Shown in pieces: positions 54,823-63,164 of a DNA stretch of 64,000 bases (its first letter is position 1; every line of letters begins with the position of its first letter). This DNA is from Rhodococcus sp. SMB37 (GTDB lineage: Bacteria > Actinomycetota > Actinomycetes > Mycobacteriales > Mycobacteriaceae). The notes beneath the pieces are model-generated. The model had not been told where the DNA came from and did not search any database. It worked only from the letters and a program-made list of their open reading frames with translations. The translations under genes and the position numbers were made by a program. The stretch lies in assembly GCF_004345605.1 (NCBI RefSeq), contig NZ_SLVY01000004.1:331448-395447 (forward strand), written 5' to 3'.

Positions 54823-56720
54823 GCCTGAAGTATCGGCGCATTCGCGGACGACTTCGGTCCGGAATCTGCGAATTGGGTGCGATACAGCTCGGCGTAGCGT
54901 CCTCCGGCCGCGAGCAACTCCTGGTGCCCGCCGCGTTCGACGATGCGCCCGGCCTCGACCACGAGAATCTGATCGGCCGCCCGAATCGTCGACAAGCGGT
55001 GCGCGATCACGACCGATGTGCGCCCTGCGAGTGCCTCGGTGAGTGCTTCCTGCACGGCGGCTTCGGACGTCGAATCCAGATGCGCGGTCGCTTCGTCGAG
55101 GATCACCACACGCGGTTGTGCCAGCAGCAGACGCGCGATGGTCAATCGCTGACGCTCACCACCCGACAGGCGGTAGCCGCGTTCGCCGACGACCGTGTCG
55201 AGACCACTCGGCAGGCTCCGGATGAGTTCGTCGAGCCGGGCGCGGCGCAGTGCGTCCCATACCTGCTCCTCGGTGGCCTCGGGCCGGGCCAGCAGCAGAT
55301 TCCCGCGAACCGTGTCGTGGAACAGGTGGCCGTCCTGCGTCACGAGGCCGACCGTCTCCCGTATCGAATCCGCAGTCAAGGTTCGCACGTCCGTGTCGCT
55401 GAGCAGTACGGTTCCCGTATCGACGTCGTACAACCGCGGAATCAGCTGCGCAATAGTGGATTTCCCCGCTCCCGAGGATCCGACGAGTGCGACCATCTCG
55501 CCCGGCTCGACGCGGAACGACACGTCGTGCAGCACCGTCTCGCCGCCGCGCGAGTCGAGCACCGCGACCTCCTCGAGCGATGCGAGCGACACCTTGTCGG
55601 CCGACGGATAGGCGAAACCCACATCGCGCACCTCCACTGCGACCGGGCCGTCCGGAACGGGTTCCGCGTCGGGGATCTCGCGGATCAGTGGTGTGAGGTC
55701 GAGGATTTCGAAGACCCGCTCGAAGCTCACCAGCGCACTCATCACGTCCATCCGCGCGCTGGCCAGCGCGGTCAGGGGAGAGTACAGGCGGGTGAGCAAC
55801 ATCGCCATCGCCACGACCGAACCCGGATCGAGCTGTCCACGTAGCGCGTAGAAGCCGCCGAGTCCGTAGACCAGTGCGAGCGCGAGCGCAGAGACGAGCG
55901 TCAGGGCGGTCACGAACACGGTCTGGAGCATCGCGGTGCGAACACCGATGTTGCGGACGCGTCGTGCGCGCACCGCGAACTCGGACGATTCGTGGGCGGG
56001 GCGTCCGAACAGCTTGACCAGCGTCGCGCCGGGTGCCGAGAATCGCTCGGTCATCTGTGTGTTCATCACCGAATTGTGGTTGGCCGCTTCGCGGCTCAGC
56101 TGAGCGAGCTTCGCGCCCATCGTGCGTGCGGGAATGATGAAGATCGGCAACAGCAGCAGCGCCAGCAGGGTGATCTGCCACGAGATGCCGAACATGACGA
56201 CAAGAGTGATCACCAGCGTGACGACGTTTCCGGCGACACCCGACAGCGTGTCGCTGAACGCGCGCTGCGCACCTATCACGTCGTTGTTCAGTCGCGAGAC
56301 CAGCGCACCGGTGCGAGTGCGGGTGAAGAACGCGATCGGCATGCGCTGCACATGATCGAAGACCGTTGTGCGCAGATCGAGAATCAGGTCTTCACCGATG
56401 CTGGACGACAGCCACCGATTGACGATGCCCAGACCTGCCTCGACCAGCGCGATCGCGGCAATGATGACCGCCAGCCATACGATGACCGACAGCGCTGCGT
56501 TGTCGACGATCGCGTCGATGACACGGCCGGCGAGGACCGGTGTCGCCACCCCGAGTGCTGCGATGAGCACACTCAGGATCAAGTACGCGATGATGTTGCG
56601 CCGATGTGGCCGCGCGAATGCGCCGATCCTGCGCATTGTTGCGCGCGAGAACGGGCGTCGGTCGCTCTCGGCGTGCATCGCGTTGTACATCGCGTTCCAC
56701 GCCGTGACTTCCATGCTCAT
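54819..56720 (-). CDS. MsbA-type half ABC exporter
   Basis: 633-residue TMD-NBD half transporter with six helices (about residues 42-330). The NBD has Walker [10 protein letters not shown]-loop LVTQDGHLF, signature LSGGERQRL, Walker [13 protein letters not shown] with the catalytic Glu present, and switch His in VVIAHRLST. It should work as a homodimer for lipids or drugs. ATG 56720 follows AGGAGG by about 8 nt. The promoter with a 19-bp spacer and perfect palindrome suggests MerR-family control. A DinB gene overlaps downstream. Confidence 0.93.
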   Translation of the reverse strand: MSMEVTAWNAMYNAMHAESDRRPFSRATMRRIGAFARPHRRNIIAYLILSVLIAALGVATPVLAGRVIDAIVDNAALSVIVWLAVIIAAIALVEAGLGIVNRWLSSSIGEDLILDLRTTVFDHVQRMPIAFFTRTRTGALVSRLNNDVIGAQRAFSDTLSGVAGNVVTLVITLVVMFGISWQITLLALLLLPIFIIPARTMGAKLAQLSREAANHNSVMNTQMTERFSAPGATLVKLFGRPAHESSEFAVRARRVRNIGVRTAMLQTVFVTALTLVSALALALVYGLGGFYALRGQLDPGSVVAMAMLLTRLYSPLTALASARMDVMSALVSFERVFEILDLTPLIREIPDAEPVPDGPVAVEVRDVGFAYPSADKVSLASLEEVAVLDSRGGETVLHDVSFRVEPGEMVALVGSSGAGKSTIAQLIPRLYDVDTGTVLLSDTDVRTLTADSIRETVGLVTQDGHLFHDTVRGNLLLARPEATEEQVWDALRRARLDELIRSLPSGLDTVVGERGYRLSGGERQRLTIARLLLAQPRVVILDEATAHLDSTSEAAVQEALTEALAGRTSVVIAHRLSTIRAADQILVVEAGRIVERGGHQELLAAGGRYAELYRTQFADSGPKSSANAPILQA

Positions 56721-56747
56721 GGGTGAGCCCTCCTTGTGTCGCGCTCG

Positions 56748-56778
56748 ACGTTAGAACCTCGAGCGCGCTCGAGGTCAA
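56748..56778 (-). promoter_or_regulatory. MerR-style promoter with 19-bp spacer and 18-bp palindrome
   Basis: Minus strand TTGACC (56778-56773) and TAACGT (56753-56748) are separated by 19 bp instead of 17. The palindrome CCTCGAGCGCGCTCGAGG (56757-56774) fills the spacer. This is the architecture of promoters that MerR-family activators (SoxR, multidrug and metal sensors) untwist to switch on. Confidence 0.75.
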
Positions 56779-56800
56779 GCGTAGGCGCGGGGGAGAGCAG

Positions 56801-57388
56801 CTAGTTCGCCACGTCGATCACCAGGCGGGTGGGATCGGTGAGGGCAGAGACGGAGAACGGAGTCTCTGGGGCGGCCACTCCGATGAACGACTGGGTCACG
56901 CCCTCGAACACGCCCGAGCCGTTGACCTCCACCACCGAGCCGCCCGGCGACCCGAGAACCGGGTTGGGGCCCGAGTACGGCTCGACACCGCTGTCGAAAG
57001 GATACGCGGATCCGTCGATGAGCACCTGGATCACAGCGCTTCCCGCGAGCGGGATCTCGTTACCGCTGCCGTCCTGGACCGCCTCGTCGACATAGCCGAC
57101 ACGCCAGCCGGGCGTGCCCTCCCCGCCCAGTTCGTAGACGACGCGGTCGAAGCCGTCGTGCCTGCCGGTGCGGATATCGGTGACCGTGAGCTTCGCGCCG
57201 TCCCCCGCGGGAGAGACCTTGTCGGCTGTGTCGGTCGGGGTGGTCGCCGGAGCATCCGGCGACTCGACCTGCGTCTCGATGGACGCGGCGGGATCGGGTA
57301 CGGGATCCCCGCTGGCGGTGCACCCCGCAAGAACCAACGCGGCGGCGGTGACGGCGAGGGCGTGACGGGTGCGAAGCATGCGCCTCAT
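56801..57388 (-). CDS. AMIN-like lipoprotein
   Basis: 195-residue exported lipoprotein with lipobox L-V-L-A-G-C after a short basic N-terminus and hydrophobic segment. A Thr/Pro/Asp-rich linker follows, then one AMIN-like beta domain (LTVTDIRTGRHDGFDRVVYELGG, VIQVLIDG and LVIDVAN at the end). Such domains bind peptidoglycan or envelope polymers. Three ATG codons are possible (57403, 57388, 57379). 57388 gives the most usual signal peptide. It is divergent from the ABC-2 operon. Confidence 0.82.
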   Translation of the reverse strand: MRRMLRTRHALAVTAAALVLAGCTASGDPVPDPAASIETQVESPDAPATTPTDTADKVSPAGDGAKLTVTDIRTGRHDGFDRVVYELGGEGTPGWRVGYVDEAVQDGSGNEIPLAGSAVIQVLIDGSAYPFDSGVEPYSGPNPVLGSPGGSVVEVNGSGVFEGVTQSFIGVAAPETPFSVSALTDPTRLVIDVAN

Positions 57389-57433
57389 GATACGGCGTGA
57401 CATCGCGGGATCGAGGGAGGCGCGATGGAGGTA

Positions 57434-57480
57434 TTGACGCGGGCGGGCCCGGGTTGCACAATTCAACACTCGATGAATTG
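57434..57480 (+). promoter_or_regulatory. Promoter and TetR operator of the ABC-2 operon
   Basis: TTGACG (57434-57439), 17-bp spacer and CACAAT (57457-57462). An inverted repeat CAATTCA-N8-TGAATTG (57459-57465 and 57474-57480) overlaps the -10 box, a classical repressor position for the TetR protein encoded third in the operon. Confidence 0.65.
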
Positions 57481-57488
57481 AGTGCGCC

Positions 57489-58220
57489 ATGAATATCGCT
57501 TCCGAATCCTTCGCCGTCGACGTCCGTGATCTGCAGGTCCGCCGCGGCACCCACCGAGCGCTCGTAGATGTGAACGTGAAGGTCGCCCGCGGATCGATCA
57601 CCGGGTTGCTCGGCCCCTCCGGTTGTGGAAAGACCACGCTGATGCGATCGATCGTCGGCACCCAGATCGTCGAATCCGGCAGTGTCACCGTGCTCGGGAA
57701 ACCCGCCGGTTCCGCAGACCTACGCCGACGCGTCGGGTACGTCACCCAGGCGCCGAGCGTGTACCTCGACCTGTCGGTCACCGAGAACGTCTCCTACTTC
57801 GCTGCGCTCTACGGCCGACGAGGCTCCGCCGTCGCCGACACGATCGCCGCAGTGGGACTGACGGACCATGCACGCAATGCCGCGAGTGCTCTCTCGGGAG
57901 GCCAGCTCGGGCGCCTCTCACTCGCGTGTTCCCTCGTCGGAGACCCCGAGCTTCTCGTACTCGACGAGCCCACCGTCGGCCTCGATCCGGTCCTGCGTGC
58001 AGAACTGTGGGAACACTTCCGAACCCTGGCTGCGCGTGGCACCACACTCCTCGTCTCCAGCCACGTCATGGATGAGGCCGACCACTGCGACGAACTGGTC
58101 CTGCTCCGAGACGGCCGATTGATCGCGCAACTCACGCCGGGCGAACTGCGCGATCGGACCGGCGAGCCGAGCCTCGAAAACGCCTTCCTCCACCTGATCC
58201 GAACCTCGACGGGAGCATGA
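57489..58220 (+). CDS. ABC-2 exporter ATPase
   Basis: 243-residue ATP-binding subunit. Walker A GPSGCGKT, Q-loop YVTQAPSVY, signature LSGGQLGRL, Walker B LLVLDEPTVGLDPV and H in VSSHVMDEADHCD. A CcmA/DrrA-type drug-resistance export subunit. First gene of a three-gene operon with an ABC-2 permease and TetR, with a TetR operator over the promoter. The next gene overlaps by 4 bp. Confidence 0.93.
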   Translation: MNIASESFAVDVRDLQVRRGTHRALVDVNVKVARGSITGLLGPSGCGKTTLMRSIVGTQIVESGSVTVLGKPAGSADLRRRVGYVTQAPSVYLDLSVTENVSYFAALYGRRGSAVADTIAAVGLTDHARNAASALSGGQLGRLSLACSLVGDPELLVLDEPTVGLDPVLRAELWEHFRTLAARGTTLLVSSHVMDEADHCDELVLLRDGRLIAQLTPGELRDRTGEPSLENAFLHLIRTSTGA

Positions 58221-58978
58221 TCATGAGCGCCGTCATCTATGCCTCCACCACCACCCGAATCCTTCGGCAGCTCAGATCCGACCACCGCACGGTCGCCATG
58301 ATCGTGTTCGTGCCGAGCCTGCTGATGATCCTTCTGTACTTCATGTACCAGAACGCACCTGTCGGGCCGGGCGGCTTCTCGCTGTTCGATCGGATCGCCG
58401 TGACCATGCTCGGGATCCTGCCGTTCGTCGTGATGTTCCTGGTCACGTCCATTGCGATGCAGCGCGAGCGAAGCTCGGGCACGCTCGAGCGGCTCCTCAC
58501 CACGCCGTTGACGAAACTCGACCTGCTTGCCGGATACGGCAGCGCGTTCTCCCTCGCAGCGGCACTTCAGGCCGGGCTTGCGTGCGCCGTGGCGTTCTGG
58601 CTGCTCGGCGTCACCAGCGCGGGGTCGGTGGCATGGGTGCTCGTGACGGCGGTGCTGGTCGCGGTACTCGGTGTGTCGCTGGGATTGTTGTGTAGCGCCT
58701 TCGCCCGCACCGAATTTCAAGCCGTGCAATTCATGCCGGTGCTCGTCATCCCGCAGTTCCTGCTGTGCGGTCTACTCGTTCCGCGCGATCAACTGCCGGA
58801 CTGGCTGCGCTGGATCAGCAACGTGCTCCCGCTCAGCTATGCGGTGGAGGCGCTGCAGGAGATCACCCGGTACCCAGGGACCACCGCCGTCATGGTGCGT
58901 GACCTCGTCGTCGTTGCTGCTTTCGCCGCGGCAGCCCTTGCGTTCGGCGCTGCGACACTGCGCCGGCGGACGGAGTGA
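58217..58978 (+). CDS. ABC-2 type permease
   Basis: 253-residue membrane subunit with six helices. RILRQLRSDHRTVAMIVFVPSLLMILLYFMY forms the elbow and helix 1, FVVMFLVTSIAMQRERSSGTLERLLTTPLTKLDLLAGY the conserved ABC-2 loop, and FLLCGLLVPRDQLPDWLRWISNVLPLSYAVEALQEI a gate-region loop. Overlaps ATPase and TetR genes by 4 bp each. Matches the YhhJ/DrrB group of exporters. Confidence 0.92.
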   Translation: MIMSAVIYASTTTRILRQLRSDHRTVAMIVFVPSLLMILLYFMYQNAPVGPGGFSLFDRIAVTMLGILPFVVMFLVTSIAMQRERSSGTLERLLTTPLTKLDLLAGYGSAFSLAAALQAGLACAVAFWLLGVTSAGSVAWVLVTAVLVAVLGVSLGLLCSAFARTEFQAVQFMPVLVIPQFLLCGLLVPRDQLPDWLRWISNVLPLSYAVEALQEITRYPGTTAVMVRDLVVVAAFAAAALAFGAATLRRRTE

Positions 58979-59619
58979 CCACCGAATCGCCGGGCGCTCG
59001 GCGTCCGGGCCGACGCCCCGGCAACTCGGGTGCCCGCGAGTCGATCCTCGCCTCGGCGCGGGAGCTGTTTGCCTCCCATGGGTTCGACAAGACGACCGTG
59101 CGCGCCGTGGCGGCACGCGCAGGTGTGGATCCAGCGCTCGTGCACCACTACTTCGGCACGAAGATGGCGCTGTTCACCGCATCCATCGCGTTGCCCGTCG
59201 ATCCTCGAGATGTTCTCGCGCCGGTGTACGAGACGCCGGTCGAGGAACTCGGTCACGCACTCGCCTCCGCACTGATCGGAGTGTGGGAGTCCCCGCACCG
59301 CGACGCGGCAGTGGCGATGTTCCGTGCACAGATCGCGGGCGGCGACACCGGGCTGATCCGGACGTTCCTGCTCGAGGTCGCGCTCGAACCACTCCTCGGC
59401 AGGATCGACATTCCCGAAGGCGCCGGCCGGTTGCGCGCCGAATTGGTGGCAACCCAGATGACAGGGGTGATGCTGGTGCGCTACGTCCTCGGGTTCGAGC
59501 CGTTGGCGTCGTTGCCGCCCGAGCAACTCATCGAGATCATCGCGCCGACAGTGCAGCGCTATCTCACCGGCGAGCTACCCGACGGCACCACGCCGGATCA
59601 CCACGGCACGGGTCCGTGA
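58975..59619 (+). CDS. TetR-family autorepressor of the ABC-2 operon
   Basis: 214 residues. A basic Pro/Gly-rich N-terminus is followed by the helix-turn-helix (TTVRAVAARAGVDPALVHHYFGTKMALF at about 40-67) and a TetR_C domain with PVDPRDVLAPV. It starts at GTG 58975, overlapping the permease stop by 4 bp. The inverted repeat at 57459-57480 is the likely operator. Its 3' end overlaps the convergent SDR gene by 22 bp. Substrate-inducible drug export is the plausible role. Confidence 0.9.
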   Translation: MTTESPGARRPGRRPGNSGARESILASARELFASHGFDKTTVRAVAARAGVDPALVHHYFGTKMALFTASIALPVDPRDVLAPVYETPVEELGHALASALIGVWESPHRDAAVAMFRAQIAGGDTGLIRTFLLEVALEPLLGRIDIPEGAGRLRAELVATQMTGVMLVRYVLGFEPLASLPPEQLIEIIAPTVQRYLTGELPDGTTPDHHGTGP

Positions 59620-60323
59620 CGGTCGATGAACATCCCCGCCGGTGAATAGGCGGTACACGCCTCGACGATCGCGTCGGTGCCTTCCTCGACCGATTGGGTG
59701 CCGGAGAAACCGTTGAGCGCGGTGGCGGTGTAGCCAGGATCGGCAGCCACGACCCGAATACCTGGAAGTGCCTTGGCGTACATCGTGGTCACCATGTTCA
59801 AGGCCGCCTTCGACGACGGATACACCAGCCCGTGCAACGTCGATTCGATCCGTGCGGGATCGTTCGTCACGGCGAACGAACCCATTCCGCTCGATACCAT
59901 CACCAACCGCGGCGACGGGGACTGCGCGAGCAGCGGCAGGAAGGCGTGGGTCACGCGGACCGGCCCGAGCAGGTTCACACCGAACACCGGAAGGAAATCG
60001 GTGGGGACGGTGTCGGCGGGTGCAGCGACACTGCCCGCGATACCGGCGTTGTTGACGAGGACATCGAGACCGGTGCCGGACTCCGACACCGCCCGGTAGG
60101 CGGCGGCGACGGAGTCGTCGCTCGTGACATCGAGTTCGACGACGCGGACGTGGGCGTCGGGGCTGTCGGCTCTGATCTTCCCCGCAACGTCGTGGCCGGC
60201 TTCGAGAGTGCGCACGCCCATCCAGACGGTGTGTCCGGAAGCGGCAAGACGACGGCAGGTTTCGGCGCCGAGGCCTCCGGTGGCGCCGGTGACGAGGACT
60301 GTGGATGCAATGTGAGTGGTCAT
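59598..60323 (-). CDS. Short-chain dehydrogenase/reductase
   Basis: 241-residue SDR. Cofactor loop TGATGGLG (12-19), D65 in ELDVTS, NNAG (91-94), S144/S145, Y168 and K172. NADP preference is suggested by the Arg in GVRTL after strand 2. It is divergent from a MmyB-type regulator 72 bp away, the usual pairing for this regulator family, which points to control by it. Substrate unknown. Confidence 0.9.
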   Translation of the reverse strand: MTTHIASTVLVTGATGGLGAETCRRLAASGHTVWMGVRTLEAGHDVAGKIRADSPDAHVRVVELDVTSDDSVAAAYRAVSESGTGLDVLVNNAGIAGSVAAPADTVPTDFLPVFGVNLLGPVRVTHAFLPLLAQSPSPRLVMVSSGMGSFAVTNDPARIESTLHGLVYPSSKAALNMVTTMYAKALPGIRVVAADPGYTATALNGFSGTQSVEEGTDAIVEACTAYSPAGMFIDRHGPVPW

Positions 60324-60394
60324 GTCATCACGGTCGCCCGCTGGTTCGCGTTCTACCAGGGCCGGACGATCGTGGGATCGACCGTACTACCCAT

Positions 60395-61288
60395 ATGCCA
60401 CGACAAGACGTCATGCTGGATTCCATGGCCATCAACCGCACCGAACTGGCGGCAGTGCTGCGACACGCTCGAGAACTGATCTCACCGGGTGAGGTCGGTC
60501 TGCCGTCAGGGGTGCACCGTCGCACCCCCGGGTTGCGCCGCGAGGAGGTGGCGATGCTCGCGGGCATCAGTGTCGACTACGTCGTCCGACTCGAACAGGG
60601 ACGCGGATCGGTTCCGTCAGCGCAGGTCCTCGGAGCGCTGGCCAGGGCGCTACGACTCGATCTCGACGGACGCAACCAGTTGTTCCATCTGGCAGGTGTT
60701 GCGCCTCCCGGCCCGGGCGTGATCGACATGCACGTGCGGCCCAGTGTGCTGCGCCTGATCGACCGGTTCGCAGACCTGCCCGTCGTGGTGATGAGCGCGA
60801 AGGGTGATGTCCTCGCGTGGAACGCGATGGCCTCTGCGCTGCAGGGTGATTGGTCGGCGTTGCCACCGCATCGCCGGAATATCAACAGACTGCGGTTCCT
60901 CCCCGATCCAGCGGATCCTCGGATGAGCACGGTCGGTGCCACCGAAGAGGAATTCGAGGCGACGGCGCAGCAGTCGGTCGGGAGTCTTCGGTCGGCGGCT
61001 GCCCGGTACCCCGACGACACGGGCTCGAGCGCGCTCGTGCACGAACTACGGACCAAGTCGGCACACTTCGCCGAGTTGTGGGACAAGGGCACCGTCGGAG
61101 GGTGGCGGAACCACACGAAGACGGTGAATCATCCCGCGTTGGGTCCGATCGTTCTCGACTGCGACGCCTTGCACATCCCGGATGTCGACCAATCGGTCAT
61201 CGTGTACTCGGCTGCACCCGGGACACACGCTGCGGAGTCGCTCGCGTTGCTACGTGTTCTGGGCGTTCACGAGTTGTCCTCCAGATAG
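60395..61288 (+). CDS. XRE/MmyB-family regulator
   Basis: 297-residue regulator. The N-terminal helix-turn-helix (LRREEVAMLAGISVDYVVRLEQGRGSVPSAQVLGALARALRL, about residues 48-90) follows the RTPGLR marker of the family. The C-terminal PAS-like MmyB domain has VVVMSAKGDVLAWN and VHELRTKSAHFAELWDKGTV, and binds fatty acid in studied members. Three in-frame ATG codons (60395, 60413, 60425) are possible. It is divergent from an SDR and its 3' end overlaps the VOC gene by 22 bp. Confidence 0.88.
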   Translation: MPRQDVMLDSMAINRTELAAVLRHARELISPGEVGLPSGVHRRTPGLRREEVAMLAGISVDYVVRLEQGRGSVPSAQVLGALARALRLDLDGRNQLFHLAGVAPPGPGVIDMHVRPSVLRLIDRFADLPVVVMSAKGDVLAWNAMASALQGDWSALPPHRRNINRLRFLPDPADPRMSTVGATEEEFEATAQQSVGSLRSAAARYPDDTGSSALVHELRTKSAHFAELWDKGTVGGWRNHTKTVNHPALGPIVLDCDALHIPDVDQSVIVYSAAPGTHAAESLALLRVLGVHELSSR

Positions 61289-61635
61289 ACCAGTCCGTTG
61301 CCGTCGGGGTCGGCGAAGGAGAACATCGCCGGCACACCCTCCATCCGGATCGGATCGTCGTTGTGCAGGGTGGTCCCGGACGCGCGGATCGCGTCGTGTG
61401 CTGCCCGAGCGTCGGTGGTGCCCAAGCGGATCGCGACCGGGATCTCGCTGTCAGGCTCGAGGAGCAGCAGCGAGACGTCCGAACCGGGCGGTGCGACCTC
61501 GACCAGCCGTGCACCAGGCCAGATCTCGATGTCGGTGCGGAGTTCGCACCCCAGTACCTCGGTGTAGAACTTCAGGGCGGCATCCTGGTCGGTCACCGGA
61601 ACCGACACACTCAGCACTGTCGTTGTCATGGTCAT
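61267..61635 (-). CDS. VOC/glyoxalase-fold protein
   Basis: 122-residue vicinal oxygen chelate protein with VLSVSVPVTDQDAALKFYTEVLGCEL, AHDAIRASGTTLHND and the final FADPDGNGLVYLED metal Glu position. It likely forms a dimer. The pattern is close to lactoylglutathione lyase-like and bleomycin-resistance-like proteins. Not assignable further. Confidence 0.87.
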   Translation of the reverse strand: MTMTTTVLSVSVPVTDQDAALKFYTEVLGCELRTDIEIWPGARLVEVAPPGSDVSLLLLEPDSEIPVAIRLGTTDARAAHDAIRASGTTLHNDDPIRMEGVPAMFSFADPDGNGLVYLEDNS

Positions 61636-61703
61636 GCTCGGATAGACCGAACGGGAGACCGGAATTCATCACGGCGGCAGTCGCCGGATCGGGGAACCAC
61701 CGC

Positions 61704-62474
61704 TCAGGAAGTCTGCTCACGCAGGTAGGCGATGTCGTCGGCGAGTCCGCCTGCGGGTGTCTCCAGGATCACCGGTGCATTCGCCTTCAACGCGACCTCG
61801 GCGAGCAACTGCGGGTCGATGGTGCCGTCGGCGAGATTCGCGTGGCGGTCGCGGGCCGAATCGAACTCGTCGCGAGAGTTGTTCAGATGCACGAGATCGA
61901 TGCGACCGGTCAGTGCCCGCACCCGTTCGACGGCGTCGACGAGATCCTCACCCGCCGCCCACGCGTGGCACGTGTCGAGACAGAACCCGACGTCGTAGTC
62001 GCCGATCACATCCCACAACCGGCCGATGGCGTCGATGTAGCGGGCCATCGCGAAATCCCCGCCGGCGGTGTTCTCGACGAGGATCGGCACCGCGAACCCG
62101 CCCTTGTCCTCCTGCCGTTCGAACAGTTTGCGCCAGTTCTGGACGCCGGACGCCACGCTCTCGCCGTCGCGGACGTGCCCGCCGTGCACGACGAGGCCGA
62201 AGGCGCCGATCTTCGCCGCGGCGTCGGCGTGCTCGGCGACGGCTTTACGCGACGGCATACGAAGCCTGTTGTTCAGGCTCGCCACGTTGATGACGTACGG
62301 CGAGTGCACCACGACGTCGATCTCGGACGCGAGAATCTGCTCGGTCCGAGGATGCTCGCCCGGCGTGTGCCATTTCTGCGGGTCCGACAGGAACAGTTGC
62401 ACCAGGTCTGCGCCGAGCCGTTCCCCCTGGCCGATGGGATCGTCGTCCTGCCGGACATGAGCACCTATCCTCAT
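61704..62474 (-). CDS. nfo: Endonuclease IV (AP endonuclease)
   Basis: 256-residue TIM-barrel DNA-repair enzyme that nicks DNA at abasic sites. The AP2Ec zinc ligands are in order: HSPYVINVAS, VVHGGHVRDGE, ILVENTAGG, VGFCLDTCHAWAAG and DLVHLNNSRDEFDSARDRHANL with further Asp/His. ILETPAGG near the end carries a Glu. It starts at ATG 62474. Length is near the 250-285 of the family. A stand-alone gene between the VOC gene and a Cys-tailed protein. Confidence 0.93.
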   Translation of the reverse strand: MRIGAHVRQDDDPIGQGERLGADLVQLFLSDPQKWHTPGEHPRTEQILASEIDVVVHSPYVINVASLNNRLRMPSRKAVAEHADAAAKIGAFGLVVHGGHVRDGESVASGVQNWRKLFERQEDKGGFAVPILVENTAGGDFAMARYIDAIGRLWDVIGDYDVGFCLDTCHAWAAGEDLVDAVERVRALTGRIDLVHLNNSRDEFDSARDRHANLADGTIDPQLLAEVALKANAPVILETPAGGLADDIAYLREQTS

Positions 62475-62513
62475 GCCTTCCAGGTTAGCGGCGAAATGGG
62501 GTGCGCCGAGTGA

Positions 62514-63122
62514 CTACGCCTCGGGCTGTCCGACCGGGATGTCCGCACCGAGGTCACCCGCATCCTCGCCACTGTGGCCGCACGTGCAGCCCTCACCACA
62601 GCCGCCGCCCCCGCACGGTCCGGCGTACGAGGTGTCGTCGGCATCGCAGTCGAGGACACCACCGAATCGCGCTGCGAAGTCGTCGTCGAGATCGTGTGTG
62701 AGGTCGTGGATCTCGTCGATCAGGTTGATCAGATGCTGCGGCGCGAAGGGATCTGCGTCGAGGATTGTCGAGACGAGCAGGTGCCCGTCCTGGATGGTGA
62801 AGCGCAGACGCGCCCACTCGCTCGACAGGTCGGCAAGCTCATCGGCAGCCTTGGAGCGGTCGGCGAGATCACCGAGCAGCGACGACCAGATGTGCAGCTG
62901 CGGGCCGTCCTCCGCGACCGTCACGTACACACCGAACCCGTGGACGGGAATCGCGATGTCGCCGTCCTCGTCGGTCTCCGGTGCGCTGCCGAGCAGTTCG
63001 CTGAGCGCGCGGATCGCCAGGTCGCGGAGCTGCGTGTACTCCTCGGTTGCGACCGCCAGCGCGCCGTCGATACGGAGTGGTTCGGGAGCCGTCGTGTCCT
63101 GGCCGTGGTTGTGCTCGCTCAT
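62514..63122 (-). CDS. Acidic protein with cysteine-rich C-terminal tail (YbjN-like fold possible)
   Basis: 202 residues. The first 155 form an alpha/beta domain reminiscent of YbjN or type III chaperone-like folds (GFGVYVTVAEDGPQLHIWSSLLGDLAD and FTIQDGHLLVSTILDADPFAPQHLINLIDEIHDL). The tail has C159, C170, C175, C179, C181 and H183 among glycines (CGGGGCGEGC), which looks like a metal- or Fe/S-binding cluster. I do not recognise the family and no function can be stated. A TAGGCT-like -10 box lies upstream near 63160. Confidence 0.78.
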   Translation of the reverse strand: MSEHNHGQDTTAPEPLRIDGALAVATEEYTQLRDLAIRALSELLGSAPETDEDGDIAIPVHGFGVYVTVAEDGPQLHIWSSLLGDLADRSKAADELADLSSEWARLRFTIQDGHLLVSTILDADPFAPQHLINLIDEIHDLTHDLDDDFAARFGGVLDCDADDTSYAGPCGGGGCGEGCTCGHSGEDAGDLGADIPVGQPEA

Positions 63123-63164
63123 GCTGCCCTCGCTTGTGGTGCCTGCGGTCCGGGTGTCGGCTAG

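Noticed and set aside
59598..61288. Two convergent 3' overlaps of exactly 22 bp (59598-59619 and 61267-61288).
   Set aside because: The overlapped sequences differ and such overlaps are common in compact high-GC genomes; equal length looks coincidental.
63123..63164. An ATG at 63182 as start of the LGFP gene.
   Set aside because: It is in a different frame from the LGFP repeat, so it cannot start this protein without a frameshift.
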